Source: Alkalicoccus luteus (GTDB lineage Bacteria > Bacillota > Bacilli > Bacillales > Salisediminibacteriaceae). Taken from it: DNA of 64,000 nucleotides. Of this stretch, positions 25,840-34,899 are shown one piece after another (the first letter of the stretch is position 1; the number at the start of each line of letters is the position of its first letter). The notes below the pieces were generated by a model that did no database searches, was not told where the DNA came from, and saw nothing but the letters and a program-made list of their open reading frames with translations. The DNA lies in assembly GCA_052061695.1 (NCBI GenBank), contig JBPZEY010000003.1. One strand, given 5' to 3'. The translations under genes were made by a program, and so were the position numbers.

Positions 25840-25974
25840 CTATTTTATTATATAAGCCTTCATATCCCCAAAGATATAGAAAATCGCTACACGATCTTTA
25901 TCTCTAGGGTGTGTCTTATCACGCAGTAATAGTGAAAGGTATCTTTCTTCATGTTCCTGATCTAAGAATTCCAT
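25840..25974 (-). pseudogene. DUF6075-like gene, truncated
   Basis: 44 residues from an ATG with a GGAGGGGG box, 23 nt after the CopG-like gene. The text MEFLDQEHEERYLSLLLRDK...DKDRVAIFYIFGD matches the start of DUF6075-type proteins from Bacillus mobile elements, which are about 110 residues. The frame ends early (MKAYIIK), so this is probably a truncated gene. It likely forms one transcript with the repressor. Confidence 0.5.
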
Positions 25975-25997
25975 TGAGAATCCCCCTCCATGTAAGT

Positions 25998-26189
25998 TCA
26001 ATTTCGATGTTCTGGATTGAGTAAATTAGCAAAGATGAACGAGCCTTTTTCCTTATAGTTTTCCGTAAGACTATGCAGCGCCAGGACAGATAAATGATTC
26101 TGTGAAATACCCGTTTCATTCGCCATTCGTTCTAACTCTTTTTTAAGGGCTGCTGGCATCGTCACTTGAAGCTTTTCTTTTTCGCTCAC
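25998..26189 (-). CDS. CopG/Arc-like ribbon-helix-helix protein
   Basis: 63 residues from a GTG at 26189 (GGAGGTATTAACGTG box). LQVTMPAALKKELERMANETGISQNHLSVLAL gives a beta strand followed by two helices, the ribbon-helix-helix layout of plasmid copy-control and antitoxin proteins. The upstream 140 bp, duplicated at 17.2-17.4 kb, would hold its operator. It is followed by a truncated DUF6075-like gene rather than a toxin. Confidence 0.75.
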   Translation of the reverse strand: MSEKEKLQVTMPAALKKELERMANETGISQNHLSVLALHSLTENYKEKGSFIFANLLNPEHRN

Positions 26190-26437
26190 GTTAATACCTC
26201 CCTGATCGCAATTGATGATGTAGATGTTAATTCAATGGTATCACACTATCATTCTGATATTTTAATACTATCGTTTTTTATCTTCTCTATATTCGACATA
26301 AAGTTAAGCCAGCAGAGCAAAGGACTGTTCTGTTGGCTTTTTTATACACAATACATATTTATTAATTAAATATATATTAAGTAGTTAAACACATATTTAG
26401 TTATTTAATATATATTTACTCTTTATGCGGAGGAATA
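26134..26437. repeat. ~300 bp direct repeat, copy 2
   Basis: Matches 17169-17469. It contains the 5' part of the intact CopG-like gene, the hairpin at about 26306-26343 and a remnant of the HTH gene's last codons (IPPHKE). Confidence 0.85.
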
Positions 26438-26475
26438 CACACGTATTAGAATATCTTTACAATGGAGATAAAGAA

Positions 26476-26511
26476 AACAGCAGAAGGGCTCATCCCTCCT
26501 GCTGTTTTTTT
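26476..26511. terminator. bidirectional terminator
   Basis: AACAGCAG/CTGCTGTT extended by AGGG/CCCT with one mismatch; T7 follows on the plus strand and TTTTCTTT on the minus strand. It serves the GNAT gene that ends at 26538. Confidence 0.75.
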
Positions 26512-26537
26512 GCTTTTTCACCTGTTAAAGGCTTTTC

Positions 26538-27056
26538 TTATTGACTCAGTTCAATCTCCCGGATATCCTCCCAGCCGTACACGATTTCGTTCAGCTTTTG
26601 ATCCAGCAGTTCGATTTCGACACGGTCGATTTCTTTACCGCCGAGTGATTCGTAAAACTCCCGCGACTCATTTTCTTCTAATACGAGCACTGTCATGGAG
26701 TGCATCTCTTTCTTCACTAATTCGTCGACGATTGGCTCCAGCAGCTGTTTACCGACGCCCATGCGCTGATATTCGTCGAGTATGTACATGGCGTAAAGCT
26801 CTGCTTCGTAGTCGCTGTATTCACTTAGGCGCTGCTCACTCGCGTTCGCAAATCCAATGATCGATCCAAACTCATCTTCGGCAACGTAGACCATCTGATT
26901 GGAAATGATGCTTCGCCACTGCTTCGCGCGGCTTTCATACGTCATTTTATTCAATACTTTGTCCGGAACGATGTCGCTGTATGTACTTTTCCACGTATCC
27001 ACCTGCACTTTGGCAACTGCTCGTGCATCTCGCGGCTTTGCTTCTCTGATCCTCAT
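26538..27056 (-). CDS. GNAT family N-acetyltransferase
   Basis: 172 residues. The GNAT pattern is complete: MRIREAKPRDARAVAKVQVDTWKSTYSDIVPD (N-terminal strand and helices with the W-x-x-T-Y region of the RimI-like subgroup), LYAMYILDEYQRMGVGKQLL (motif A, Q-x-x-G-x-G) and LVLEENESREFYESLGG. The substrate is unknown. Its GC content returns to the backbone level, so the accessory block ends just before it. Confidence 0.85.
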   Translation of the reverse strand: MRIREAKPRDARAVAKVQVDTWKSTYSDIVPDKVLNKMTYESRAKQWRSIISNQMVYVAEDEFGSIIGFANASEQRLSEYSDYEAELYAMYILDEYQRMGVGKQLLEPIVDELVKKEMHSMTVLVLEENESREFYESLGGKEIDRVEIELLDQKLNEIVYGWEDIREIELSQ

Positions 27057-27166
27057 AAAACTCCCCTTTACGCTGACTGGTGATGCTTTCCCATTAGTCA
27101 GACCGTAACATACTGCGCTTCATGAGGAAACAGGTTGTTTTTTTATTGTTTCGCAGGGGCGCATCT

Positions 27167-27373
27167 TCACTCTTCCTCCGGCCAAAACAAATCGTCGAGC
27201 CGTTTGTTTAAAGCTTTGCAGATGGCGATGCAGAGATTGATCGTCGGATTGTATTTGCCGACTTCGATTAAGCTGATCGTCTGTCTCGTCACCTGCACCT
27301 GTTCGGCGAGCTTCTGCTGGGAAAGATTTGCTTCCTGGCGTGCTTGTTTGACGCGATTATGATTCACCTTCAT
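27167..27373 (-). CDS. XRE-family transcriptional regulator
   Basis: 68 residues, essentially only a Cro/CI helix-turn-helix: RVKQARQEANLSQQKLAEQVQVTRQTISLIEVGKYNPTINLCIAICKAL. The C-terminus ends DLFWPEEE, as in the small YozG-like regulators. It overlaps the upstream membrane-protein gene by 17 nt, so the two are co-translated. A 24-bp palindrome over the shared promoter (27914-27937) is the likely operator. Confidence 0.85.
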   Translation of the reverse strand: MKVNHNRVKQARQEANLSQQKLAEQVQVTRQTISLIEVGKYNPTINLCIAICKALNKRLDDLFWPEEE

Positions 27374-27860
27374 CCTCCTGAAGCCGCTTTTTCGCCTTCC
27401 GCTCCGAGATCCACGGCATAAATCCGGTCAGCAGAGCGAGCGGGACGATATAGATGATCGCACAGACAAAAAAGACGGTGGCGAAATAGGTGATACTTTG
27501 CGTGGTCGTTTCTGCATAGTTTATCGCGCTGTTAAAAGCGAAGCTGAACGAAAACCCCAGCCCCAGCAGGCCTCCTGCAACAAAATAAAACGTGGAATAT
27601 TTCTTCTTCTTTTTGACGAGGTACTCCTCCGCTTTATCTGTATAGAGCCCCATCATCTGATAGCGGATGCCGCTGTACAGACTCAGCAACAGCAGCAGCG
27701 CGACCTCGATGCTTAGAAACGCTTCCTGCGCACCAAATTGCACGTAGTTATAGATCAGCGAGGCCAGCAGCAGTGCGTATACGATGTACATCAGCTCCCG
27801 GTACACCTTGTTTTCCAGTCCTACTACTCGCTCATCCTTCTGACGGGTTAAAGAGACCAT
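27357..27860 (-). CDS. four-helix membrane protein paired with an XRE regulator
   Basis: 167 residues: a short cytoplasmic start (TRQKDERVVGLENKVYREL), two helices, a lysine-rich loop (KAEEYLVKKKKKYST), two more helices and a basic tail. The family resembles membrane proteins that often accompany small XRE regulators in Bacillaceae (DUF3169-like topology). It could anchor or modulate the regulator, but that is inference from the coupling. Transcribed first in the operon. Confidence 0.65.
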   Translation of the reverse strand: MVSLTRQKDERVVGLENKVYRELMYIVYALLLASLIYNYVQFGAQEAFLSIEVALLLLLSLYSGIRYQMMGLYTDKAEEYLVKKKKKYSTFYFVAGGLLGLGFSFSFAFNSAINYAETTTQSITYFATVFFVCAIIYIVPLALLTGFMPWISERKAKKRLQEDEGES

Positions 27861-27913
27861 TGACCATCACTCCTTCGACTTGAATTACCTTTATCTTATA
27901 GGAGAAACTTCCA

Positions 27914-27937
27914 TTTTGCAATATATATATTGCAAAA
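27914..27937. promoter_or_regulatory. 24-bp palindromic operator of the membrane-XRE operon
   Basis: A perfect 24-bp palindrome of half-site TTTTGCAATATA lies 54 bp upstream of the operon start. Its TTGCAA forms the -35 box of a minus-strand promoter whose -10 (TAAGAT) lies 17 nt on. This is a fitting XRE-binding site. Confidence 0.65.
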
Positions 27938-28082
27938 AAGGAGGATTTCCCTTCGATGATATGGACTGATGGGATAGCCCCTTCTTTGTAAGGCCATTCT
28001 TATTGTAAGACTATGTGCTACAACGTATTCACTAAGTCAACAGACAATAAAAAAGCAGCGCACGGCTTCTTTCCACCATCTC

Positions 28083-28917
28083 TTAGTTTTGGATTTTACC
28101 TTTTTGAACCGGGATCCAGATTTCAAATCCCTCCTCCACTCCTCTTATGATCTCCGGTGCCTTTGCCAGCTCATAGCCGGAAATGGGAAACCATTCGGTA
28201 TAAACGCGTTCCCATGTGTCCAGCATGTTCTCAGAACGCTTTCCCTCAACGTGAAATACGGCCCATGTGTGAGCCGGGATATCCCATTGTTTCAGATGAT
28301 CCGGGCACGCCTGAGTAGTCGCTGCAGCAATCATATAGTCGATGTCACCATCATCATTTGTGAATGAGAGATGCAGGACTCCCGACAGTTCCGTATTGGA
28401 GTATGGCTTCACTTCAGCCTCTATTGCTTCGATCTGCTTCCACATAGCTGGTTCAAACGTATCGTTTCCCTCTCCATATACAACAGTCTCTTGTTTCCCA
28501 ACCACGGAAAATGCTTCTTGTTGAACAAACGTGTACTTCATACCTTCATCTCCTTGTATCGTTAGTTGGAAGGTGAGCCGAGGATAAGCTTTTAATAATG
28601 CATTACCGTGCTTGACCGTACTCGGTAAAACGCCGTGCATCTCCTGAAAAGCTCTTGAGAACGAATCGGCCGAGGTATATCCGTACTTTACCGCTGCGTC
28701 AATGATGCGCACCTCCGGGTCATGCAAATCAAAACCAGCAAGCGTCAAGCGCCTCCGTCGAACGTATTCGGCTATGGATAGCAATAAAGGAAAACATTCG
28801 CTTTGTGTGATGCTCCGAGTAACAGGCAATTCGGGCAACCGTCTGATAGTCTATCTCCTCTTTCAAGTGGTCCTCGATATAAGCGACAATACTGTTCATC
28901 GTCTCCAGTACGTTCAT
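28083..28917 (-). pseudogene. AraC-type regulator with GyrI-like domain, frameshifted
   Basis: The ATG at 28917 with a GGGAGGGGGG box begins a normal AraC N-terminus (MNVLETMNSIVAYIEDHLKE, then YQTVARIACYSEHHTKRMFS). Near 28790 the family sequence moves to another frame (IAEYVRRRRLTLAGFDL, second HTH ADSFSRAFQEMHGVLPS), then the GyrI-like effector-binding domain (KYTFVQQEAFSVVGKQET to WIPVQKG). A single-base indel would restore a ~277-residue protein. Either a recent mutation or a sequence error. Confidence 0.8.
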
Positions 28918-29003
28918 GCGCCCCCCTCCCTTCTTCTAAAGTGTACAAGTTTACCTCGAGGCTGATCCGATAAAACATGTTTCGATTTGCATGATTTCCT
29001 GAT

Positions 29004-29243
29004 TTAAAACATGTTAAAGAACGACTCTTTTTTCTCTTCTGGATCGTCATTTCCCGGGTTAGGAAAGACGTCTGTAATATCAGCCTGAAAGTAATTTGCG
29101 ATGCGGTACGCAAGCTCTAGCGAGAGGCTGTGGCGCTCTTTTTCGATCGATACAATCGTCTGTCTGCTGACGTTTACTTGTTTTGCGAGTTCTGCCTGAG
29201 TGATGTCATGCATCGCGCGGTATACCTTGATTCGGTTCTTCAC
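29004..29243 (-). CDS. XRE-family transcriptional regulator
   Basis: 79 residues: NRIKVYRAMHDITQAELAKQVNVSRQTIVSIEKERHSLSLELAYRIANYF is a Cro/CI HTH, followed by a DVFPNPGNDDPEEKKES tail. It lies 12 nt after a small membrane-protein gene. The two-gene module repeats the arrangement at 27167-27860, although the membrane partners are not obviously alike. Confidence 0.85.
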   Translation of the reverse strand: MKNRIKVYRAMHDITQAELAKQVNVSRQTIVSIEKERHSLSLELAYRIANYFQADITDVFPNPGNDDPEEKKESFFNMF

Positions 29244-29255
29244 TGTGGGGCCTCC

Positions 29256-29549
29256 CTACATCGCTCTTCTTGAAGCAAACCAAAGCAGCATGGAATGAAC
29301 CGCTGCGCTAAGCGTTGCAGTCACAAGCAGCGTGTAAAACAAGTTGTGGAACAAGAAAGCCATCACATTCATTTCATACATGAGGCCAATGGCCATCACC
29401 ATCAGAAACAACCAAAAATAAGAGATCCTGCTCACCTTGCCTTTGATCTTATGCGCACGTTCATCATTTATTTGATTGAAGATCACGAGCGAATAAAACG
29501 TGGAAACGATAAAAATAAGTACCAATATAGGCACGACAAATTGATCCAT
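29256..29549 (-). CDS. three-helix membrane protein paired with an XRE regulator
   Basis: 97 residues from the ATG at 29549 (GGGGGAG box at 7 nt). It has an N-terminal helix, a polar loop with NQINDERAHKIKGKVSR, then two or three helices and a basic end. It heads the operon with the XRE gene. Function is not known; the pairing suggests it is the regulated target or a membrane co-regulator. Confidence 0.65.
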   Translation of the reverse strand: MDQFVVPILVLIFIVSTFYSLVIFNQINDERAHKIKGKVSRISYFWLFLMVMAIGLMYEMNVMAFLFHNLFYTLLVTATLSAAVHSMLLWFASRRAM

Positions 29550-29687
29550 GAGCAAACTCCCCCTTTTCCATTTTTATACATAGTATAGTACACTAGTCTT
29601 TATGTAAAGTAAAGGTGACTTAAAGTAAAATAATGACAATTATATTGAAAATAAAAAGCAGCGCACGGCTGCTTTTTGAATAAACCT

Positions 29688-30464
29688 CTATGCTCCTGCG
29701 TTTACTTTACTGTGCCATTCCTCCCGCCGTTTTCTGCGTTTCAGCTCCTGATAAAAAGCGAGTCGTACGACTTCGTACACTACGATCATGACGATTGCTC
29801 CGATTATAAACAGCAGAGCGCCTGCGAGGATGCTGATGACTGCGAGCACGAACAGGCCGAGTAGTGAGAGGCGATAGCCTTTCATCATCGTGAAGCTTTC
29901 CCGGATGCTTTTCAGCAGGCTTTTCTCCGGGTACTCATAGAGAATATACCCGACCTGGGAGATGCCCAATAGGATCCAGATTAACAGCGTAAAGATGCCT
30001 GCATAAAACGCGAGCAGCATAGCTCCTCCTGCCTGCAGCGCCATCATATTACCGAACAGCCCGAGGATCCCGCCATACATAAACAGTGTTCCCACTACAT
30101 CAAGTAGCAGATACGTCATGAAAAACACGGCGGTCCCTTTATACAAGAGGCTCCACTGCTTAAATGGATACGCACAAGCGCTCCAAAATCGCCTGCGCAT
30201 CGTATGAGCCGTTTTTGTGATGTAATCAATTATGATAAAAAAGAGGACGCTGTTCACTGCTGCCGCTAAGGCTAGCGACAGTAAATTGTTTGTATTTGCT
30301 ATAGTCAGCGGCTCCATTCGAACTTGAACCGTCCCTTGCACAGGCAGCGTTTCGAATACGAGCTTGATGACATATGCGAGCACGACGACTCCGATTATGT
30401 TTAACCAGCTGCCTCTTAATAGCTGAAAAGCGTCCTTTATACTTGTACCAACGATTCTAACCAC
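29688..30464 (-). CDS. six-helix membrane protein (DUF975-like)
   Basis: 258 residues from a GTG with a GCGAGG box. About six helices; a late YEYPEKSLLKSIRESFTMMKGYRLSLLGLF block matches the S-x-x-x-M-K-G-x-x-x motif before the final helices in DUF975/GlpQ-membrane-domain-like proteins. The C-terminus is strongly basic. The role is unknown. Similar in general layout to the tandem proteins at 36.9-38.6 kb. Confidence 0.65.
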   Translation of the reverse strand: MVRIVGTSIKDAFQLLRGSWLNIIGVVVLAYVIKLVFETLPVQGTVQVRMEPLTIANTNNLLSLALAAAVNSVLFFIIIDYITKTAHTMRRRFWSACAYPFKQWSLLYKGTAVFFMTYLLLDVVGTLFMYGGILGLFGNMMALQAGGAMLLAFYAGIFTLLIWILLGISQVGYILYEYPEKSLLKSIRESFTMMKGYRLSLLGLFVLAVISILAGALLFIIGAIVMIVVYEVVRLAFYQELKRRKRREEWHSKVNAGA

Positions 30465-30505
30465 AACCTCGCCTGCCGTTTTATGCTTCCTGGTGCTGCC
30501 TTATC

Positions 30506-31174
30506 TCATTCTGTATTTACTCTGTCGTGCATGCGTTCAATGGATTTTTCCAGACCGAACGTTTCCGTGACGCCGAATACATCTTTATCGGATTGACGGC
30601 CTTCATCGTTGATATACACGTCTATGTCATGCATAATGCGATGGGCATAGCGCAGAACGGAGGTGTCCTCGTTGTTAACGGCGTAATAAAACAGCTCCCG
30701 CGCGTTTTCCACGTCATCCCGCAGCTTCGAGTCGTCGAGCAGGTACGAAAGTAAATAGCTTAAGTCCGATCCCATCGGCACGTAGCTTTCACCTTCAAAC
30801 TCTCTCGTTTCATGCACGAAGTCCGCAAATCGAAACTCGTCAATTGCGCCGTACCCGGTGATGTTATTAAAGGCTTCGTGAACCTCGTATATCAGCTGTT
30901 CTGCTTCCTCCCGTTTTCCTTCCTGGTAAGCAATATCTTCCGCAGCCTCTGAACGATCTAAGGAAATCGAGTCTGTCTCTTGTCCTTCCTCCATCTCCGT
31001 CTCTTCTGCTTCTGTATCGTTGTTCTGCTCCATATCGTGTGAACGGTCCTCATTCGCTTTATTCGATTCATCCTGTGCCGAGGACGATTCGGACAGCTCG
31101 ATGTCTGATGCTAATGCGACCGTCGCTGAAATTCCGATTACGCCAATGATGGAAACAGCCAGTGCTTTTTTCAT
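30506..31174 (-). CDS. exported acidic protein, hypothetical
   Basis: 222 residues. A signal peptide is clear (KKALAVSIIGVIGISATVALAS, cleavage after ALA). A low-complexity Glu/Asp/Ser/Asn region (residues ~25-75) leads to a helical domain (EEAEQLIYEVHEAFNNITGY, LLDDSKLRDDVENARELFYY, AHRIMHDIDVYIND). Likely secreted or wall-associated. No family is recognised. It precedes the membrane-protein gene by ~40 nt on the same strand. Confidence 0.65.
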   Translation of the reverse strand: MKKALAVSIIGVIGISATVALASDIELSESSSAQDESNKANEDRSHDMEQNNDTEAEETEMEEGQETDSISLDRSEAAEDIAYQEGKREEAEQLIYEVHEAFNNITGYGAIDEFRFADFVHETREFEGESYVPMGSDLSYLLSYLLDDSKLRDDVENARELFYYAVNNEDTSVLRYAHRIMHDIDVYINDEGRQSDKDVFGVTETFGLEKSIERMHDRVNTE

Positions 31175-31992
31175 AAGAAAGTCCCCTTTATAAAGGTGCT
31201 GACCCGTACGTTACAGGAGGAGGCCTTCAAACACAAGGTTGATTTCACCATTTATTTTCCTTTCACTGGTATTCATAGGATAACCGTCGCAGGGCAGGCT
31301 TTATACAAAGAGTTCTGTTACTATGTATTGCTGACAGAAGGACACCTCACGACAACGCGGCAAGCTTGCCGTGGACGAGCTCCCCCGCTTCCTCGCTGCG
31401 CTGCAGGTTCTTCCCGGCGTACAGGCGTCCACCGGTTTTCGATTCGCTTCTATTCGATCTTACAAAAGAGAAATCGCTTCGATCTCTCCCTTTCCGCTCC
31501 GTAAAAAAGAGAGAAAGTGAATTTCAAGATGTCTGCGGTAAGAGACAGATTTAAAATCATCCCGTACTGAAAAGAAGAATCACAAAGGACTTCAATGCTG
31601 TAAGCGAAAAAGTAGCGGCAGGCGTATTGCGTTTCTATCAACATTAGTCATCAACAGTGACACTTATGCAATGACAACCTGCACGATGACAGATGAACAT
31701 TTAACGCTGTGAAACGAAGGCGAGGACACCCTAAGGATCAGCGCAGTGTGAGAATCCATGTTGGCGACACGCTCTTTCGCCAACAGTAGTCGAGCACAAG
31801 CCATTGGGTAAGCCTTCGCCGAGAGTGGAACAGCTCGCTGTACGTTGTTTAAACGAGCTATTTTCAAGGTAGCCATTCAAAAAAACATCTCGTATATGTA
31901 CATAATAAGTCGCTCACTGTGGTTAAGGCGCTTATCTCATAAGAACTGATTAACATGCGTTCCATTCGTACGCCATACTTTAGAAGGAGTCG
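31175..31992. other. non-coding gap, no gene supported
   Basis: About 800 nt. Short open frames on both strands lack ribosome boxes and resemble no family. Nothing convincing was found. Confidence 0.5.
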
Positions 31993-32194
31993 ATGATAAT
32001 CGCTGAACTGCTGATTGTTGCTGCCGTACGTCTTCTTTTTTATGCTGCGAAAGGCGCTCGACGTGCACGATGAGAACTATGGATCTTATACGAATGCGCT
32101 TCAGGAAACGATGATTTGTTCCTCCTGCGGGAAGGTTCTAAATGAAACGTATCGAGCGGAGAAAACGAATACGATTTGTGACACGTGCCAGTGA
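31993..32194 (+). pseudogene. small membrane-anchored zinc-ribbon protein, frameshifted
   Basis: An AAGGAG box lies just before an ATG (31993) that starts a hydrophobic helix (MIIAELLIVAAVRLLFYAAK). The zinc-ribbon part follows in another frame: MICSSCGKVLNETYRAEKTN then ICDTC (two CxxC pairs), ending at 32194. A ~60-residue protein with one frameshift explains both halves. Alternatively the ribbon is translated alone from an ATG at 32042. Confidence 0.5.
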
Positions 32195-32221
32195 TTCAAC
32201 CTAAAAAAATCTGCCTTCGCC

Positions 32222-33301
32222 TTAAAGGCGGGCAGACTTCTTTACTTCGTGCTGAAAGTGTTTGGAGATTTCATTGATCGCATCCGCTGCCTGCGGGTAA
32301 TACCCGAGCTTGCGGACAAAAGCATGATCCATGCCCTTGTAACGAAAATGCCGAACCGGTACCTGCGCTTCAGCCAGCTGCTTGGAGAACGCCTCAGCCT
32401 GAACACGCAGGTAGTCGTATTCGGCTGTGATAATCGTCATCGGCGGAAACGTTGATTTGTCTTTTCGCAATAGCGGAGAGACGAGGGGTCTGTACACGTC
32501 TTCGAGGTTTTCCAAATACAAGCTTTGCACAAACATGAGCGAATCCTTCATCGTCACGAGCTCCCGGTAAATTAAATCTGCGTCTTCTTTCCTATTATAG
32601 TCGTTGATCCTCCACGTGTTTCGGGATAGCTCGGACAAATCAACAAGCGGGCAAAACATACCGATATACGTGATCTCCCACGGTTCTATGCCGCTGAGCT
32701 GGTGAAGACCGAGCGCAAGGTTGCCGCCTACGCTGTCACCGATTAAACCAAATTTGCTCCTGTCCATGTTCCATTCCTCTGCATGATCATAAAGATAGCG
32801 GGCCGCTTCCAGACAGTCGTTCAGTCCGTCCTGATACGGGTGTTCGGGTGCCAGCCGGTAATGGACAGCTGCTACCACTGCGTCAGCTTTCTCAGCGAGC
32901 AGCTTACATACGTTTTCCATCGCCTCAACGTCCCGTTCAAAAAACCCTCCTCCGTGCAGATAAAGCACGACAGGTTTTTTTCCCTTACCGTGGCGAAATA
33001 CCGATAATGGAAGACTTCGGTTTTCTGCATGAATCGTCGCCATCGTTTTTTCGACGTCTGTACTCAAATCCCAGTTGTGCAGCTCCACGCGACGTCTAGC
33101 TGCTTCTAAATCTTCCATGTCCATCGGACGTCTGTTCCGTAAATCTGCCTCTGTTTTTAAATAGTGTTTGACGCGCGGATCGAGACCGCGTCGGCCTTCC
33201 TCAAAGGGAATCTCTTTATGCAGAATACTGATATTATCTTCTGTCGAATGAGCGATATTTCCTTCCAGCCTGCGAACGAGTTCCTCATGTGTATGTGACA
33301 C
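32222..33301 (-). CDS. HSL-family esterase/lipase (alpha/beta hydrolase)
   Basis: 359 residues from a GTG at 33301 with an AAGGAGG box; this start also matches the paralogue upstream. The hormone-sensitive-lipase motifs are intact: LYLHGGGFFERD (oxyanion HGGG), HYRLAPEHPYQDGL, the nucleophile GDSVGGNLAL, TAEYDYLR with the acid, and MDHAFVRKLGYYP with the His. An ~85-residue helical N-terminal cap is shared with the paralogue. Cytoplasmic. The substrate is a short-chain ester or amide, not identifiable further. Confidence 0.85.
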   Translation of the reverse strand: MSHTHEELVRRLEGNIAHSTEDNISILHKEIPFEEGRRGLDPRVKHYLKTEADLRNRRPMDMEDLEAARRRVELHNWDLSTDVEKTMATIHAENRSLPLSVFRHGKGKKPVVLYLHGGGFFERDVEAMENVCKLLAEKADAVVAAVHYRLAPEHPYQDGLNDCLEAARYLYDHAEEWNMDRSKFGLIGDSVGGNLALGLHQLSGIEPWEITYIGMFCPLVDLSELSRNTWRINDYNRKEDADLIYRELVTMKDSLMFVQSLYLENLEDVYRPLVSPLLRKDKSTFPPMTIITAEYDYLRVQAEAFSKQLAEAQVPVRHFRYKGMDHAFVRKLGYYPQAADAINEISKHFQHEVKKSARL

Positions 33302-33548
33302 AGGCGTCTGCCTCCTTTTTACCAAAACAAATCTGCTGGGGGAATGCTTCACAACAGCAGTGCGCGGGATCCCTATTTCATAAGATGAACAAGCGGGAAT
33401 GTTTTTGTAAATTCTCTTCCACTTCATCTATTTAACTAAACGTCTTCAAAAGAAAATAGTCGTATATACGCTTACGCATTTAAATTTAACAGGAAAAAAG
33501 AAAGCCTTACAGGTTGTTTACGGTTTGCTTTAATGGGTGTGCACTTCG

Positions 33549-34631
33549 CTACAGGTCATTGTTCGCTTTTTTTAACACCTGTTTAAAATGAGCGGCAATT
33601 TCACTGATAGCATCTGCTGCCTGAGGATAGTACCCGAGCTTACGGACGAAGGCGTGGTCCATGCCTTTGTATTCAAAATGCCGGAAAGGGACTCCTGCTT
33701 TCTGGAGCTGCCGTGAAAATGCCTCTCCTTGAATGCGTAAATAATCAAATTCTGCCGTGATAAGGGTGATCGGCGGCAGGCTGGATTTATCCTTTCGAAG
33801 CAGCGGGGAAACAAGCGGCAGGTGAACGTCTTCCAAATTCGTCAAATAGAGCGTTTGAATAAAGATAAGCGACTCTTTTAACGTAACAAGCTCCTCGTAG
33901 ATAAGCTCATAATCGGTATCCAGATCGTAATGCGTAATATTCCAGGATTCTCTCGATACATCTGAAAAATCGACCAGCGGGCAAAGCATCCCAATGTAGC
34001 AGATTTCCCAAGGCTCGTCTGTGCTTAAATGCTGCACGGCAAGCGCCAAGTTAGCTCCTACGCTGTCTCCTACAATCCCGATCTGGTTGGTTCGGACGCC
34101 GTACTCGTCTGCATGTTCATATATATATTTTACTGCCTCCAGACAGTCCTCTAAGCCATCCTGATACGGATGCTCCGGCGCCAGACGATATTCTACACCA
34201 ACGACGAGAGCTTCTGCCTTTTGTGCGAGCAGCTTGCACACATTTTCCATCACGTCCACGTCGCGCTCAAAAAAGCCGCCTCCATGCAAATAGATCAGAA
34301 CGGGCTGCGGCTTTTTTTGCTGATTGTAGATCGTCACGTTAATCTCGCGCCGATCGGCGTGTACAGAGGTCTTAGTGGCACGGATGCCAGAGCTTAAATC
34401 ACGGTTGTATACTTCCACCTTGCTTCTCGTTACTTCCAGATCATCAATCTCAAGAGGGCGGCGTGCCCCGGGATGAACATGCTCCATCAGAAATCGCTTC
34501 ACTCGCGGATCAAGTCCGCGTCTCTCCTCTTCAAACGGAATTCCTTTATAGAGAATATTTAATTCTCCCTTGGTCGTATGAGTGATTTTCTCTTTCAATC
34601 TGTTCGTTAATTCATCGTGCGTGTATGTCAT
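33549..34631 (-). CDS. HSL-family esterase/lipase, paralogue
   Basis: 360 residues with the same motifs as the neighbouring gene: IYLHGGGFFERDVDVMENV, EYRLAPEHPYQDGL, GDSVGANLAL and MDHAFVRKLGYYPQAADAI. The N-terminal cap (YTHDELTNRLKEKITHT) aligns with the other copy along its whole length, so the two arose by tandem duplication. They are 250 nt apart on the same strand, separated by non-coding sequence, and are probably transcribed independently. Confidence 0.85.
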   Translation of the reverse strand: MTYTHDELTNRLKEKITHTTKGELNILYKGIPFEEERRGLDPRVKRFLMEHVHPGARRPLEIDDLEVTRSKVEVYNRDLSSGIRATKTSVHADRREINVTIYNQQKKPQPVLIYLHGGGFFERDVDVMENVCKLLAQKAEALVVGVEYRLAPEHPYQDGLEDCLEAVKYIYEHADEYGVRTNQIGIVGDSVGANLALAVQHLSTDEPWEICYIGMLCPLVDFSDVSRESWNITHYDLDTDYELIYEELVTLKESLIFIQTLYLTNLEDVHLPLVSPLLRKDKSSLPPITLITAEFDYLRIQGEAFSRQLQKAGVPFRHFEYKGMDHAFVRKLGYYPQAADAISEIAAHFKQVLKKANNDL

Positions 34632-34899
34632 GATGTGGGTTCCTCCTTTGCTGGCAATCGGGGAAATATTCGCTCGGTGCGCGTTCTGAAGCAGTCATGT
34701 ACTCTGTTGACATATTTCTCAACGGCACGTAAGAGGCGAAACGGAACATTCATTAGCGTCACTAATTTTTTCCTTTTAAATCGTGACAGTAAACGTTAAA
34801 AGCAAGAAATAGTTATTCGTCCTTAGCTGTCTTAGAGAATCATCCAAACATGATAAAATGAGGTATCAACCTGGTTTGAACCAAATGGAGGCGGCAGAT

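Noticed and set aside
31175..31992. Short frames in the gap before the zinc-ribbon remnant
   Set aside because: None has a ribosome box or a recognisable domain.
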